Below, in pieces: positions 1 through 7,613 of a DNA stretch of 36,201 bases. How positions within the stretch are numbered: position 1 is the stretch's first letter; the number at the start of each line of letters is the position of its first letter. Under the pieces are notes generated by a model. The model searched no databases and was not told where the DNA came from. It saw only the letters and a program-made list of their open reading frames with translations. Source of the DNA: Treponema sp. (GTDB lineage Bacteria > Spirochaetota > Spirochaetia > Treponematales > Treponemataceae). Where the stretch lies: positions 1 to 36,201 of the forward strand of contig JAEDCN010000024.1 in assembly GCA_016294105.1 (NCBI GenBank). Direction: 5' to 3'. The translations under genes and the position numbers were made by a program.

Positions 1-129
1 CGTATGCGCTTGCCCTTCCCCGCTGTTTATGCTAATCTTTGTCCATGACTCAGTGTTTCATTTCCAACACCAATGACCCACACCTCAACCTTTCTTCTCT
101 TATTGTTTATAATTCACAGAAATACTCTG
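1..129. other. Upstream edge, no supported gene
   Basis: No open frame here resembles a known protein. A short open stretch on the + strand from base 1 to a TGA at 46-48 could be the tail of an upstream gene, but it is too short to judge. A TATAAT hexamer lies at 108-113 without a convincing -35 partner at 17 bp. Confidence 0.3.
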
Positions 130-158
130 TTGTACTTTCTTTCTTATTCTGATATGCT
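130..158 (+). promoter_or_regulatory. Putative prfA promoter, start codon at expected +1
   Basis: A TATGCT -10-like box at 153-158 lies 17 bp downstream of TTGTAC (130-135). Only six bases separate the -10 box from the prfA ATG at 165, so transcription would begin at or next to the A of the start codon. No Shine-Dalgarno sequence precedes this ATG. The -35 match is weak, so the call rests mainly on the -10 box and on the same arrangement at other genes in this window. Confidence 0.4.
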
Positions 159-164
159 AGAACC

Positions 165-1244
165 ATGTTAAAGAGATTAGAAGAATTATCACATCGATAT
201 GTAGTTGTGGAGGAAATGGTTCAGGAACCAGACCTTGTTAAGGATCCTAAAAAATACAAAGAAGTTATGCGCGAGCACTCATATTTGAGTGAACTGATGT
301 CTGCTTATCAAGAATACAAAAAATTATTGCAGGATATTAATGGTAATCAAGAAATTATTGCCGAAGAAGATGATCCTGATATGAAGGAAATGGCTCGTGA
401 AGAGTTGAAAGAACTTGAAGCAAAGCAGCCTGAGATGGAATCTAAGTTGAAGATGATGCTTATTCCACCTGATCCACTGGAAGAAAAGAATATTATTATG
501 GAAATCCGAGGTGGTACTGGTGGTGATGAAGCTTCTTTGTTTGCTGCAGACTTGTTTAGAATGTATACACGATATGCTGAATCAAAGGGTTGGAAATATG
601 AAATTATGGATGCCAGCGAAACTGAAGTTGGCGGATATAAAGAAATTTCCCTTTCAATCAGTGGTAAGTTTGTATACGGAAGTCTTCGATGGGAAGCTGG
701 CGTACACCGAGTTCAGCGGGTGCCAGAAACAGAAGCTCAAGGAAGAATTCATACTAGTGCAGTGACTGTGGCCGTGTTGCCAGAGGCTGAGGAAACTGAA
801 ATCGAGATTCGTCAGGAAGATTTGCGTATTGATGTAATGCGTGCTGGTGGCTGTGGTGGTCAGTGTGTTAATACTACCGACTCTGCTGTTCGTTTGACTC
901 ATATTCCCACAGGTTTGGTTGTTATTCAGCAGGATGAAAAGAGCCAGTTACGAAACAAGGAAAAGGCTTTGCGTGTTTTACGTGCTCGCTTGTTTGATTT
1001 GGAGGAATCTAAGAAACATGCGGAGCGTTCTGCTGCACGAAAGAGCATGGTTGGTTCTGGTGATCGTTCTGAGCGTATCCGAACATATAACTTTCCTCAG
1101 AATCGTGTAACTGACCACAGAATCAACTTGACTTTGTACAAGCTTGATCAGTTTATGCAGGGTTCTATCGAAGAAATGGTGGAAGCACTGAATATTTCTG
1201 CAAAGGAAGCGGCTTTGAAGGGTACCGCTGTTGTAACTGAATAG
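165..1244 (+). CDS. prfA: Peptide chain release factor 1 (RF1)
   Basis: RF1 enters the ribosomal A site at UAA and UAG stop codons and triggers peptidyl-tRNA hydrolysis. The 359-residue length is normal for the family. The stop-recognition tripeptide is Pro-Glu-Thr at residues 187-189 (the PxT class of RF1), and the catalytic GGQ is at 231-233 in domain 3. The GGQ loop reads GGCGGQCVN, with cysteines where many bacteria have Ala or Pro before GGQ and His or Ser after it. The start at 165 gives the usual N-terminal alpha-helical domain (MLKRLEEL), but it has no Shine-Dalgarno sequence and sits six bases after a -10-like box, so a leaderless transcript is possible. The next gene, prmC, encodes the methyltransferase that modifies the GGQ glutamine. 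Identification is secure. Confidence 0.97.
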   Translation: MLKRLEELSHRYVVVEEMVQEPDLVKDPKKYKEVMREHSYLSELMSAYQEYKKLLQDINGNQEIIAEEDDPDMKEMAREELKELEAKQPEMESKLKMMLIPPDPLEEKNIIMEIRGGTGGDEASLFAADLFRMYTRYAESKGWKYEIMDASETEVGGYKEISLSISGKFVYGSLRWEAGVHRVQRVPETEAQGRIHTSAVTVAVLPEAEETEIEIRQEDLRIDVMRAGGCGGQCVNTTDSAVRLTHIPTGLVVIQQDEKSQLRNKEKALRVLRARLFDLEESKKHAERSAARKSMVGSGDRSERIRTYNFPQNRVTDHRINLTLYKLDQFMQGSIEEMVEALNISAKEAALKGTAVVTE

Positions 1245-1247
1245 TTT

Positions 1248-1258
1248 GGAGGTGCTAC
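1248..1258 (+). promoter_or_regulatory. Shine-Dalgarno that places the prmC start on AUC
   Basis: GGAGG at 1248-1252 is followed by six bases and then ATC at 1259. No ATG, GTG or TTG lies in the prmC frame between the prfA stop and position 1400. The strong ribosome-binding site at ideal spacing is the main reason to choose ATC at 1259 as the start. Confidence 0.6.
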
Positions 1259-2188
1259 ATCACTGTAGCCGAAGTTCGTAAGCTCGCTATCGAAAAATTC
1301 AACAAGGCGAATCAAGAAAAGGCTTGGATTGAAGATGATTTTTCTACAAAACTCATTTCAACTCCAAGTCTTGATTGTGATTGTATTCTTTCTCAGGTCT
1401 TGGGGATTTCCCGTAGTGTAATTTTTTCTCATCCAGAACGACTTCTTTCAGAGCAGGAAGCAGAGGATTTTATTAAAAAAGTTCATTTGCGTTGTACAGG
1501 TTTTCCTGTGGCATACATTACAGAAACGAAAGAGTTTTATGGAAGGGATTTTTTCGTGAATCCTTCGGTGCTGATTCCCAAGCCTGATACTGAGATTCTT
1601 GTTCAGCGTGCAGTTGAGCTTATTTCAAAAAAAATCCAGTTAAATTCACCGGTAAAATTGGTGGATCTTTGTACAGGAAGTGGTTGCGTGGGTATTTCTA
1701 TGTGGAAGGAATTAGAAGCTTCCTTTGATTTACGCAAGATGCAGTTTTTTTCAACAGATATTTCTTCAGATGCCTTGGCTGTGGCAAAAAAAAATTGCTC
1801 TTTTTATCAATGTGATATACAATTTTTATTGTGTGATTTGCTTCAAGCAAAAGAGTTAGTGGATTTGGATGGTATCATTTCAAATCCTCCTTATGTACCT
1901 GAAAAAATTGCTACAAAGCTTTTGGAGGATGGGCGTTCAGAGCCTATGTTAGCCTTAAACGGTGATTGCAATGGTAGTGTGGATGGCACGGGACTCATTG
2001 CACGGCTTTTACCCCAAGGATTTGCAGCATTAAAGCCAGGTGGATTTATTGTGCTGGAAACTGGTGAGTATAATGCTGATTCAACAGCCCAGTTGATGGA
2101 ACAAAATGGCTTTATGGACATACGTATTCACTCTGATTTAAGCGGAATGCTTCGAGTGGTGGAGGGATGGAAGCCCCATGAACTATGA
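1259..2188 (+). CDS. prmC: Release factor glutamine methyltransferase PrmC, apparent AUC start
   Basis: PrmC (HemK) transfers a methyl group from SAM to the GGQ glutamine of RF1 and RF2. With the 1259 start the protein is 309 residues. The SAM-binding motif I (VDLCTGSGCVGIS) is at about 135-147 and the catalytic NPPY at about 209-212; VLIPKPDTE at about 104-112 is the family's conserved entry to the Rossmann domain. The reading frame is open from just after the prfA stop. The sequence upstream of the first canonical start (TTG, 1400) encodes a typical PrmC N-terminal domain ending LDCDCILSQVLG, which aligns with the family consensus DAELLLAHVLG. Starting at 1400 would delete about 47 residues of the release-factor-binding domain. 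The only initiation context is GGAGG plus ATC at 1259. The gene overlaps the next by 11 bases. Confidence 0.9.
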   Translation: MTVAEVRKLAIEKFNKANQEKAWIEDDFSTKLISTPSLDCDCILSQVLGISRSVIFSHPERLLSEQEAEDFIKKVHLRCTGFPVAYITETKEFYGRDFFVNPSVLIPKPDTEILVQRAVELISKKIQLNSPVKLVDLCTGSGCVGISMWKELEASFDLRKMQFFSTDISSDALAVAKKNCSFYQCDIQFLLCDLLQAKELVDLDGIISNPPYVPEKIATKLLEDGRSEPMLALNGDCNGSVDGTGLIARLLPQGFAALKPGGFIVLETGEYNADSTAQLMEQNGFMDIRIHSDLSGMLRVVEGWKPHEL

Positions 2189-4022
2189 CAGTATTATTAA
2201 GGATGCTGGAAATAAAGATTGCAATGAACTGCTGGATTCCTTTTTGACTCACTTTAATCACTTTACTAATGAAGAGGTGGAGTCCATTCGTTCGGCATGG
2301 CTATATCTGTGTCAGGTGTCTAAAGATAAATTTGATTCTCAAAATCTTCCCTATTATATTCATGCTTTGCGGGTGGCCTGTATTCTTGCAGATCGTGATT
2401 TGGACTGCCAATGTATTGTGGCGGGCTTTTTACATAATGTGCTTTCCTTTGAAAGGGTGAATGAGGACGAGATTCGGGAAAAGTTTGGGCCAGCTATTTT
2501 GAAGTTGATAGGTGGAACCACTCGCATTACCAATTTGAAGATTAAGAATAAGACCCAGCAGGAGGCAGATTCTGTACGGAAGATGCTTTTTGCCATGGTG
2601 GAAGATATTCGGGTGATTTTGGTGATGCTGGCGGACCGACTGGACAGAATTAGAAATCTTTCCCACGAGACAAAATTGGTTCAAAAGCAGGTTGCTCAGG
2701 AAGCCATTGATATTTGGGCTCCTTTGGCAAACAGGCTGGGTATGTCATCGGTGAAGTCAGAGTTGGAAGATTTGAGCTTGAAGTATTCAAATCCTGATGC
2801 CTACGGACAAATCAAGAAAGTGGTGGCAGCAAAAAAGCAGGAGCGTGCTGATTATTTAAGCAAGGCTCAGCAAGAAATTTACAAGGCTGCAAACAGAGCA
2901 GGACTTGAGGTAATGATTACCAGCCGTGCAAAGCATTTTTATTCGATTTACCAGAAAATGCGAAAACGAAATAAAGCGGTGGATGAGCTTTTTGACCTGC
3001 TGGCTCTGCGTATTCTCTGTGAAACCAGCGGAGATTGCTACGTTTTGGTGGGACTTGTTCACGGCTTGTGGAAGCCACTGGAAGGCAGGTTCAAGGATTA
3101 TATCGCCATGCCTAAGGCTAACGGATATCAGAGCCTTCATACAACGGTTATGTGCGAGGGAAGACCGCTGGAGATTCAAATTCGTACCAAGGAAATGCAT
3201 TCCGTGGCAGAATACGGTGTGGCAAGTCATCTTTTGTACAAGCAGCAGCTGGGTGGCCCTGACAAGGTGGGGCTGGAAAACCTTTCTATTATCAATCAGT
3301 TGAAAAAACTGAAGGGTGAGCAGCTGGCAGATGAAAACCTGTTTAACGAGATTAAAGAGGAGCTTTTAGGTGATTCAATCTTTGTGTTTACCCCCAAGGG
3401 AGATGTGATTGAGCTTCCTGCAGGAGCCACGGCGGTGGATTTTGCTTATCACATTCACTCGGCGGTGGGAGAAAAGATTATTGGAGCAAAGGCTGACGGT
3501 CACATTATTCCTCTATCCAAACCCTTGAAAAATACCCAGATTGTGGATATCCTCACTTCCCAGCAGGCTCACCCCACTCAGAATCAGCTTCAGTTTGTTC
3601 GTACCGCCAAGGCTCGCAGTAAAATCCGCAGCTGGTTAACACAGCATGATCCCACCTTTGACAATCCCTTTGCCAAGGTTGGGGGCGAAGGATTGCAAGG
3701 TGGAAAGTCTAATGGTGAAGCTAATGCCTGTAATATTGGTGGTGCTCCTCGTGGGCATAAAAAAGGCCAGGGAAATCCTCATGCTGGAGCAATGGAAATT
3801 GCTTCTGGAAGTGGCAAAATCAGGATTGGAGACACCACTAACTTCTTAATTTCACGGGCTCACTGCTGTAATCCTCAGTATGGAGATGAAATTGTGGGGT
3901 ACGTGTCCAGAGGACGGGGAATTATTATTCATCGAATGGACTGTCACGTTTTTAACCTGACTCCAAACCGCCAGGAACGAACCTTGGAGGTGGAGTGGGA
4001 TAGAAGTAAGGAGTGTCGGTAA
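2178..4022 (+). CDS. rel: Rel-family (p)ppGpp synthetase with degenerate hydrolase site
   Basis: This is an RSH-family stringent response protein of 614 residues. Order: HD hydrolase-like domain (about 1-200), synthetase (about 240-355), TGS domain (about 400-460), and a short C-terminus with the paired cysteines CC at 563-564. The hydrolase motif HDxxED of bifunctional Rel/SpoT reads HN at 86-87 followed by VLSF, so the metal-binding Asp and the Glu-Asp pair are gone, although His62 and Asp153 remain. The synthetase looks intact: Asp273 in DLLALR, RFKD at 304-307 (the RxKD form of bifunctional enzymes, not the ExDD of RelA), and Glu332 in EIQIRT. A Gly/Asn-rich insertion fills about 497-548, and the usual C-terminal ACT/RRM domain is missing. 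It overlaps prmC by 11 bases. I infer a synthetase with little or no hydrolase activity. Confidence 0.93.
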   Translation: MNYDSIIKDAGNKDCNELLDSFLTHFNHFTNEEVESIRSAWLYLCQVSKDKFDSQNLPYYIHALRVACILADRDLDCQCIVAGFLHNVLSFERVNEDEIREKFGPAILKLIGGTTRITNLKIKNKTQQEADSVRKMLFAMVEDIRVILVMLADRLDRIRNLSHETKLVQKQVAQEAIDIWAPLANRLGMSSVKSELEDLSLKYSNPDAYGQIKKVVAAKKQERADYLSKAQQEIYKAANRAGLEVMITSRAKHFYSIYQKMRKRNKAVDELFDLLALRILCETSGDCYVLVGLVHGLWKPLEGRFKDYIAMPKANGYQSLHTTVMCEGRPLEIQIRTKEMHSVAEYGVASHLLYKQQLGGPDKVGLENLSIINQLKKLKGEQLADENLFNEIKEELLGDSIFVFTPKGDVIELPAGATAVDFAYHIHSAVGEKIIGAKADGHIIPLSKPLKNTQIVDILTSQQAHPTQNQLQFVRTAKARSKIRSWLTQHDPTFDNPFAKVGGEGLQGGKSNGEANACNIGGAPRGHKKGQGNPHAGAMEIASGSGKIRIGDTTNFLISRAHCCNPQYGDEIVGYVSRGRGIIIHRMDCHVFNLTPNRQERTLEVEWDRSKECR

Positions 4023-4084
4023 ATAAACTTTTATTTGAATGATTTTGTGATTGATATAGAAAAAAGCTGAGGCCTGTTTGAAGT

Positions 4085-4136
4085 GCACCCCTAAAGTTGG
4101 ACAAATAAAGTTCAATTTTAGGAGGTGCTTTTTTTT
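4085..4136 (+). terminator. Rho-independent terminator after rel
   Basis: An imperfect stem of about 18 bp, with G-U pairs, starts GCACCCCTAAAG and closes with TTTTAGGAGGTGC. Its loop is AAATAAA and it is followed by eight T residues on the + strand. The T run touches the stop codon of the convergent gene ending at 4135. The minus strand has no matching U run, so it mainly serves rel. Confidence 0.8.
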
Positions 4137-5643
4137 ATACGCGGTTTCGTACTAACATGCCCTTTGCCAGTGGCAGGTGGGTGTAGATGAGACAGGGATG
4201 GCCATGGCAAACCCATTCCATACGCTCACCTGTAGCAGGATTTACCAGCTGGTAGTCCGCCCCTGTTGCGGTGAGGGCAACAGTATCTGGAGCGATGAAT
4301 TGCAACTCTGTTGCATCCTCAGCTTTGTCAGTAGACTTTGAAGTGGAAATCTTGTTCATGGAGTCATATACAAAGAAATTCCAGCCTTCCTTGGACTGAA
4401 CCACAGGAGGGCATTTTTCTGGATGAGCGGCATAGTCAGCCTCTCGTGCAGCCCGTGCTGCTGGGTGCATAGCTTCCAGCTCTTGTTCTCGAAGGTTTTG
4501 AGTTTGTGTAGCCTGTTGCAGGATTTGATCTGTGTCCACCTGTTCTCCCACAGCGGCGCAGAGGTCGTAGGGGCTGGTGGTGGCTCCACTGGTGGTTTCA
4601 TTGGCATCGTCAGGGCCGTAGTAAAAGCCGGTTCCAAAAGCTCGGTGGCTGGTATTGTACAACTCCTGCACAAAGGGTGCAGCTGCTTCTTGGCTGATTC
4701 GTCCTTCCAGCGCATCAATGGCCTTGCGATAGGCTCGTGTTACTAGTGCCACGTAATAAACGCTTTTCATGCGGCCTTCTACCTTGAGGGAATCAACTCC
4801 AGCGGCCTTCATGTCCTCCAAATGGTCAATCATGCACAGATCCTTAGAGGAAAGGATGGCGGTAAAGTCGTCACCTTCAAACACTGGGAAAAATTCTCCC
4901 GGACGCTTTTTTTCTTCCAGAACGAGGTTTCCTGACTGAGCCAGCTCCTTGTCCACCACAGGACCACCGAGAAAATTTACTGCTGGTTCTGTTTCCTGCT
5001 TTTTGCCTGCTGCGTGAACAAAGTCACTTTTTGAGGTCAGCAAGTTGTAATCCCAGCGACAGGAATGAGAGCAGGCTCCACCATTGGCACTGCGGCCCGT
5101 CATGTAGGAGCTTAAAAGACAGCGGCCTGAGTAGGCGATACACATGGCACCGTGACCAAAGGCTTCTAGTTCCATGTCTGGCACTGCATCCTTAATTTCT
5201 TTGATTTCAGCCAGTGAAGCTTCCCGTCCCAGAACAACCCGCTTGAATCCCAGCTGACGATAGAGCTTTACTGCCTCACGATTGATGCAGTTTGCCTGGG
5301 TGCTCAGATGGAGATTTGCCTGGGAAAAGTGCTTTTGAATAAGGTTTACCATACCAATGTCCTGGATGATGAAGGAGTCAATGGGATAGCTTCTGAAATA
5401 GTCAAGCTCGCTTAAAAACTTGTCTATGTCACGATTGTGAAAGGTGATGTTCAAGGCACAAAAGAGCTTTTTTTGCGGATACTGCTCCTTGAGCTTGATA
5501 ATCTTTTCGTATTCCTGTTGATGAAAGTTGTCAGCCTTTACTCGAAGTGAAAAATTCTTCAGTCCAATGTAGGCTGCATCCGCTCCGTAAGTATAGGTGT
5601 AGTACAGTTTGTCGTAGTTACCGGCTGGTGCCACAAGTTCCAT
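4135..5643 (-). CDS. U32 family peptidase / tRNA hydroxylation (TrhP/YegQ-like) protein
   Basis: The 502-residue protein begins MELVAPAGNYDKL, the standard opening of the U32 family, and carries the family signature region FGHGAMC(I/V)AYSGRC. Cysteines at 168, 175, 191 and 195 form the conserved cluster. In E. coli, YegQ (TrhP) and related U32 proteins are needed for prephenate-dependent 5-hydroxylation of tRNA wobble uridine; older annotations call them peptidases or collagenases. A poorly conserved insertion of about 50 residues (roughly 205-255) follows the cysteine cluster, before the LSSKDLCMIDHL segment. The C-terminal third is divergent. The start codon shares one base with the stop of the upstream gene (TAATG), so the two are probably translationally coupled. 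Family assignment is secure; the exact substrate is not. Confidence 0.88.
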   Translation of the reverse strand: MELVAPAGNYDKLYYTYTYGADAAYIGLKNFSLRVKADNFHQQEYEKIIKLKEQYPQKKLFCALNITFHNRDIDKFLSELDYFRSYPIDSFIIQDIGMVNLIQKHFSQANLHLSTQANCINREAVKLYRQLGFKRVVLGREASLAEIKEIKDAVPDMELEAFGHGAMCIAYSGRCLLSSYMTGRSANGGACSHSCRWDYNLLTSKSDFVHAAGKKQETEPAVNFLGGPVVDKELAQSGNLVLEEKKRPGEFFPVFEGDDFTAILSSKDLCMIDHLEDMKAAGVDSLKVEGRMKSVYYVALVTRAYRKAIDALEGRISQEAAAPFVQELYNTSHRAFGTGFYYGPDDANETTSGATTSPYDLCAAVGEQVDTDQILQQATQTQNLREQELEAMHPAARAAREADYAAHPEKCPPVVQSKEGWNFFVYDSMNKISTSKSTDKAEDATELQFIAPDTVALTATGADYQLVNPATGERMEWVCHGHPCLIYTHLPLAKGMLVRNRV

Positions 5644-6614
5644 TATTCTGTTTCCTGATCAAGAGTTTTGTTGAGTTTTTGAATATATTGACCAATCCTG
5701 TGGATGGCAAAATGGGCCTGAGGAAGATATTCGTGAGCCATCTGGAACATGAACATCATTTCTGACCAAAGGTCTAGGGTGCAGGGAATACCATTTGCTT
5801 CCAGTTTTTGCTGAAAGGCCTGGTTTCCTTCCAAGGTTATTTCCTCATCACCACACTGGATGTACACTGGCGGAAAGCTTTTTAAGTTGAATTGCTCCAC
5901 ATACAGGGGCGAAATCAAGGGTTTTGCAAGATTTTCTTCTTCGGTGTAATATTTTCCGCATCGCAGCAAGGTTTCTGCAGAAAGCACTCCATCAAAGTTC
6001 TTTTTGTGAACAAGATATTCCGACTGAGGATTCATGTCCAACCAGGGAGATATGAGGATAACTGAGGTGATTCTCTGCCGTAATTCTTCTGTTAGTGTTT
6101 GAATAAGGGCTAAAGCCAAGGAGGCTCCAGAACCGTCTGCTGCCAGAATTACTTTGGTTTCGTTATTGTGGGGACGAACCTTTCGTTCAAGGATTTCACG
6201 GAAAACAATCTGGATATCGTCCAAGGCGGCAGGGTAGGGATGCTGAGGGGCAAGCCGATATTCAGGGAGAATCAGCTGGGTAGAGGCCTCTGCTGCAAAG
6301 GATGAACAAAAGCTTCTCCAAGAGGATCGGGAACCTGCAATAAATCCACCGCCGTGAATGTAGAGGATAAGTCTATTGGATGCCATCACTTCTGGAGAAA
6401 GTACATCACAAACAACCCCTCCGAAGGATTTTTCCCGGCAATCAACACCGGCGGGAGTACGAGGGGAGGTCAGCAATTGTTCTAGTTTCTCGTTGAATGG
6501 TTCTACTTCCATCTTAGGTGATAAAACCAAGGACTTCAATTTTTTTATTGCTTTTCGCTTGTAGACTTTACCTGCTCCTCCACCACTTTCCGCACTATAG
6601 GTAGAGAATCTCAT
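5643..6614 (-). CDS. Alpha/beta-hydrolase-fold protein (HSL family), catalytic residues lost
   Basis: The protein (323 residues) has the hormone-sensitive-lipase/esterase layout: oxyanion motif HGGG at 87-90, the PEYRLAPQHPYPAALDD segment at about 117-133, the nucleophile-elbow region at 157-168, the acid region CGDEE near 254-258, and the C-terminal histidine region near 285-291. Two catalytic positions are abnormal. The elbow, normally GDSAGG, reads ADGSGA, so the nucleophile column is Gly161 with a Ser one residue later and no GxSxG. The usual His in the MxHxFQ-type motif is Phe288 (MMFMFQM). I infer a pseudoenzyme or a strongly altered enzyme. The start lies six bases after a TATACT -10 box with no Shine-Dalgarno. 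The gene is coupled to the downstream U32 gene by a TAATG overlap. Confidence 0.85.
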   Translation of the reverse strand: MRFSTYSAESGGGAGKVYKRKAIKKLKSLVLSPKMEVEPFNEKLEQLLTSPRTPAGVDCREKSFGGVVCDVLSPEVMASNRLILYIHGGGFIAGSRSSWRSFCSSFAAEASTQLILPEYRLAPQHPYPAALDDIQIVFREILERKVRPHNNETKVILAADGSGASLALALIQTLTEELRQRITSVILISPWLDMNPQSEYLVHKKNFDGVLSAETLLRCGKYYTEEENLAKPLISPLYVEQFNLKSFPPVYIQCGDEEITLEGNQAFQQKLEANGIPCTLDLWSEMMFMFQMAHEYLPQAHFAIHRIGQYIQKLNKTLDQETE

Positions 6615-6620
6615 AGATGA

Positions 6621-6653
6621 AGTATAGCAAATTTCCAGATTCTATGCTATACT
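6621..6653. promoter_or_regulatory. Divergent extended -10 promoters between hydrolase and metA
   Basis: The 48-bp gap holds TGCTATACT twice in opposite orientation: 6645-6653 on + toward metA, and the reverse complement AGTATAGCA at 6621-6629 toward the hydrolase gene. Both are extended -10 elements (TGnTATACT) without clear -35 boxes. The metA ATG is nine bases after its box and the hydrolase ATG six bases after its own, and neither has a Shine-Dalgarno. The inverted repeat could also be read by a dimeric regulator. Confidence 0.6.
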
Positions 6654-6662
6654 CAGCGAACT

Positions 6663-7580
6663 ATGCCTATTAAGATACAGTCCGACTTGCCAGCCTGTTC
6701 TGTGCTGGAACAAGAAAATATATTTGTCATGACAGAGCAGCGTGCTGCTCAGCAGGATATTCGTCCCTTGAAGATTGCCATCGTCAATCTCATGCCTACC
6801 AAGATTGCCACAGAAACTCAGTTGTTGCGGCTTTTGGGAAACACTCCCCTGCAGGTGGAAATATCCTTGGTGCACATGGAAGCTCATCAGGCTCGCCATG
6901 TTGGAAGCGACCATCTTGATCGATTCTATATTCCTTCAAAGGAAGTGCTGAAATCACGGTATGACGGAATGATTATTACCGGGGCTCCCGTAGAACAGAT
7001 TCCCTTTGAACAGGTGGACTACTGGAGCGAGCTATGCGACATTATGGACTTTGCCAAGGAAAATGTGTTCAGTACCCTCTACATTTGCTGGGGAGCCCAG
7101 GCTGGCTTGTACCATCATTACGGAGTGAACAAGTATCCCTTGGATGAAAAACTTTTTGGTATTTTTCCCCATCATCGCACCACTCCTGCAGAGCCTTTGT
7201 TGCGGGGATTTGACGATGTGTTCCCTGTTCCTCAGTCTCGCCATACGACTGTGCGCAAGGAAGATATTCTTCAAAAACCCCAGCTGATTATTTTGGCTGA
7301 ATCTGATGAGTCTGGCGTACTGCTGGTAAAATCACAGTCAAATCGTGAAATCTTTATGACAGGTCATTTGGAATACGACACTGGTACCTTGGCCCAAGAA
7401 TATTTCCGGGATTTGGATAAAGGTCTGCCCATCCAGCTGCCTGCAAACTACTTCCCTGGGAACAATAGCAAGAATGAGCCTGTTTCCACCTGGAGAAGTA
7501 CCGCCCATCTATTCTATTCAAATTGGCTGAACTATTACGTCTACCAGGAGACTCCATTTAACTTAACCGATATTCACTAA
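6663..7580 (+). CDS. metA: Homoserine O-acyltransferase MetA, probably acetyl-CoA specific
   Basis: MetA activates homoserine by acylation, the first committed step of methionine synthesis. The 305-residue length is typical and the numbering matches E. coli: the nucleophile Cys142 lies in YICWGAQAG, and the catalytic His235 and Glu237 lie in TGHLEYD. The acyl-donor position 111 is Glu in GAPVE. Family work showed that Glu here selects acetyl-CoA, as in Bacillus, whereas Gly (GAPLG in E. coli) selects succinyl-CoA. The name homoserine O-acetyltransferase is therefore preferred over succinyltransferase. It is transcribed alone from a short divergent promoter. The ATG at 6663 has no Shine-Dalgarno and lies nine bases after TATACT, so the mRNA may be leaderless or nearly so. 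Confidence 0.95.
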   Translation: MPIKIQSDLPACSVLEQENIFVMTEQRAAQQDIRPLKIAIVNLMPTKIATETQLLRLLGNTPLQVEISLVHMEAHQARHVGSDHLDRFYIPSKEVLKSRYDGMIITGAPVEQIPFEQVDYWSELCDIMDFAKENVFSTLYICWGAQAGLYHHYGVNKYPLDEKLFGIFPHHRTTPAEPLLRGFDDVFPVPQSRHTTVRKEDILQKPQLIILAESDESGVLLVKSQSNREIFMTGHLEYDTGTLAQEYFRDLDKGLPIQLPANYFPGNNSKNEPVSTWRSTAHLFYSNWLNYYVYQETPFNLTDIH

Positions 7581-7586
7581 ATTTTG

Positions 7587-7613
7587 TGCCACTAGGGCTT
7601 GTTCTTAGTGGCA
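7587..7613. terminator. Hairpin between convergent metA and the RlmM-like gene
   Basis: TGCCACTA at 7587-7594 pairs perfectly with TAGTGGCA at 7606-7613 around an 11-base loop. The second arm overlaps the stop codon of the convergent gene. There is no U run on either side, so this is a weak or Rho-assisted terminator at best. Confidence 0.45.

Noticed and set aside
1400..2188. Shorter prmC starting at TTG 1400
   Set aside because: It would remove the conserved release-factor-binding domain, and there is no ribosome-binding site before 1400.
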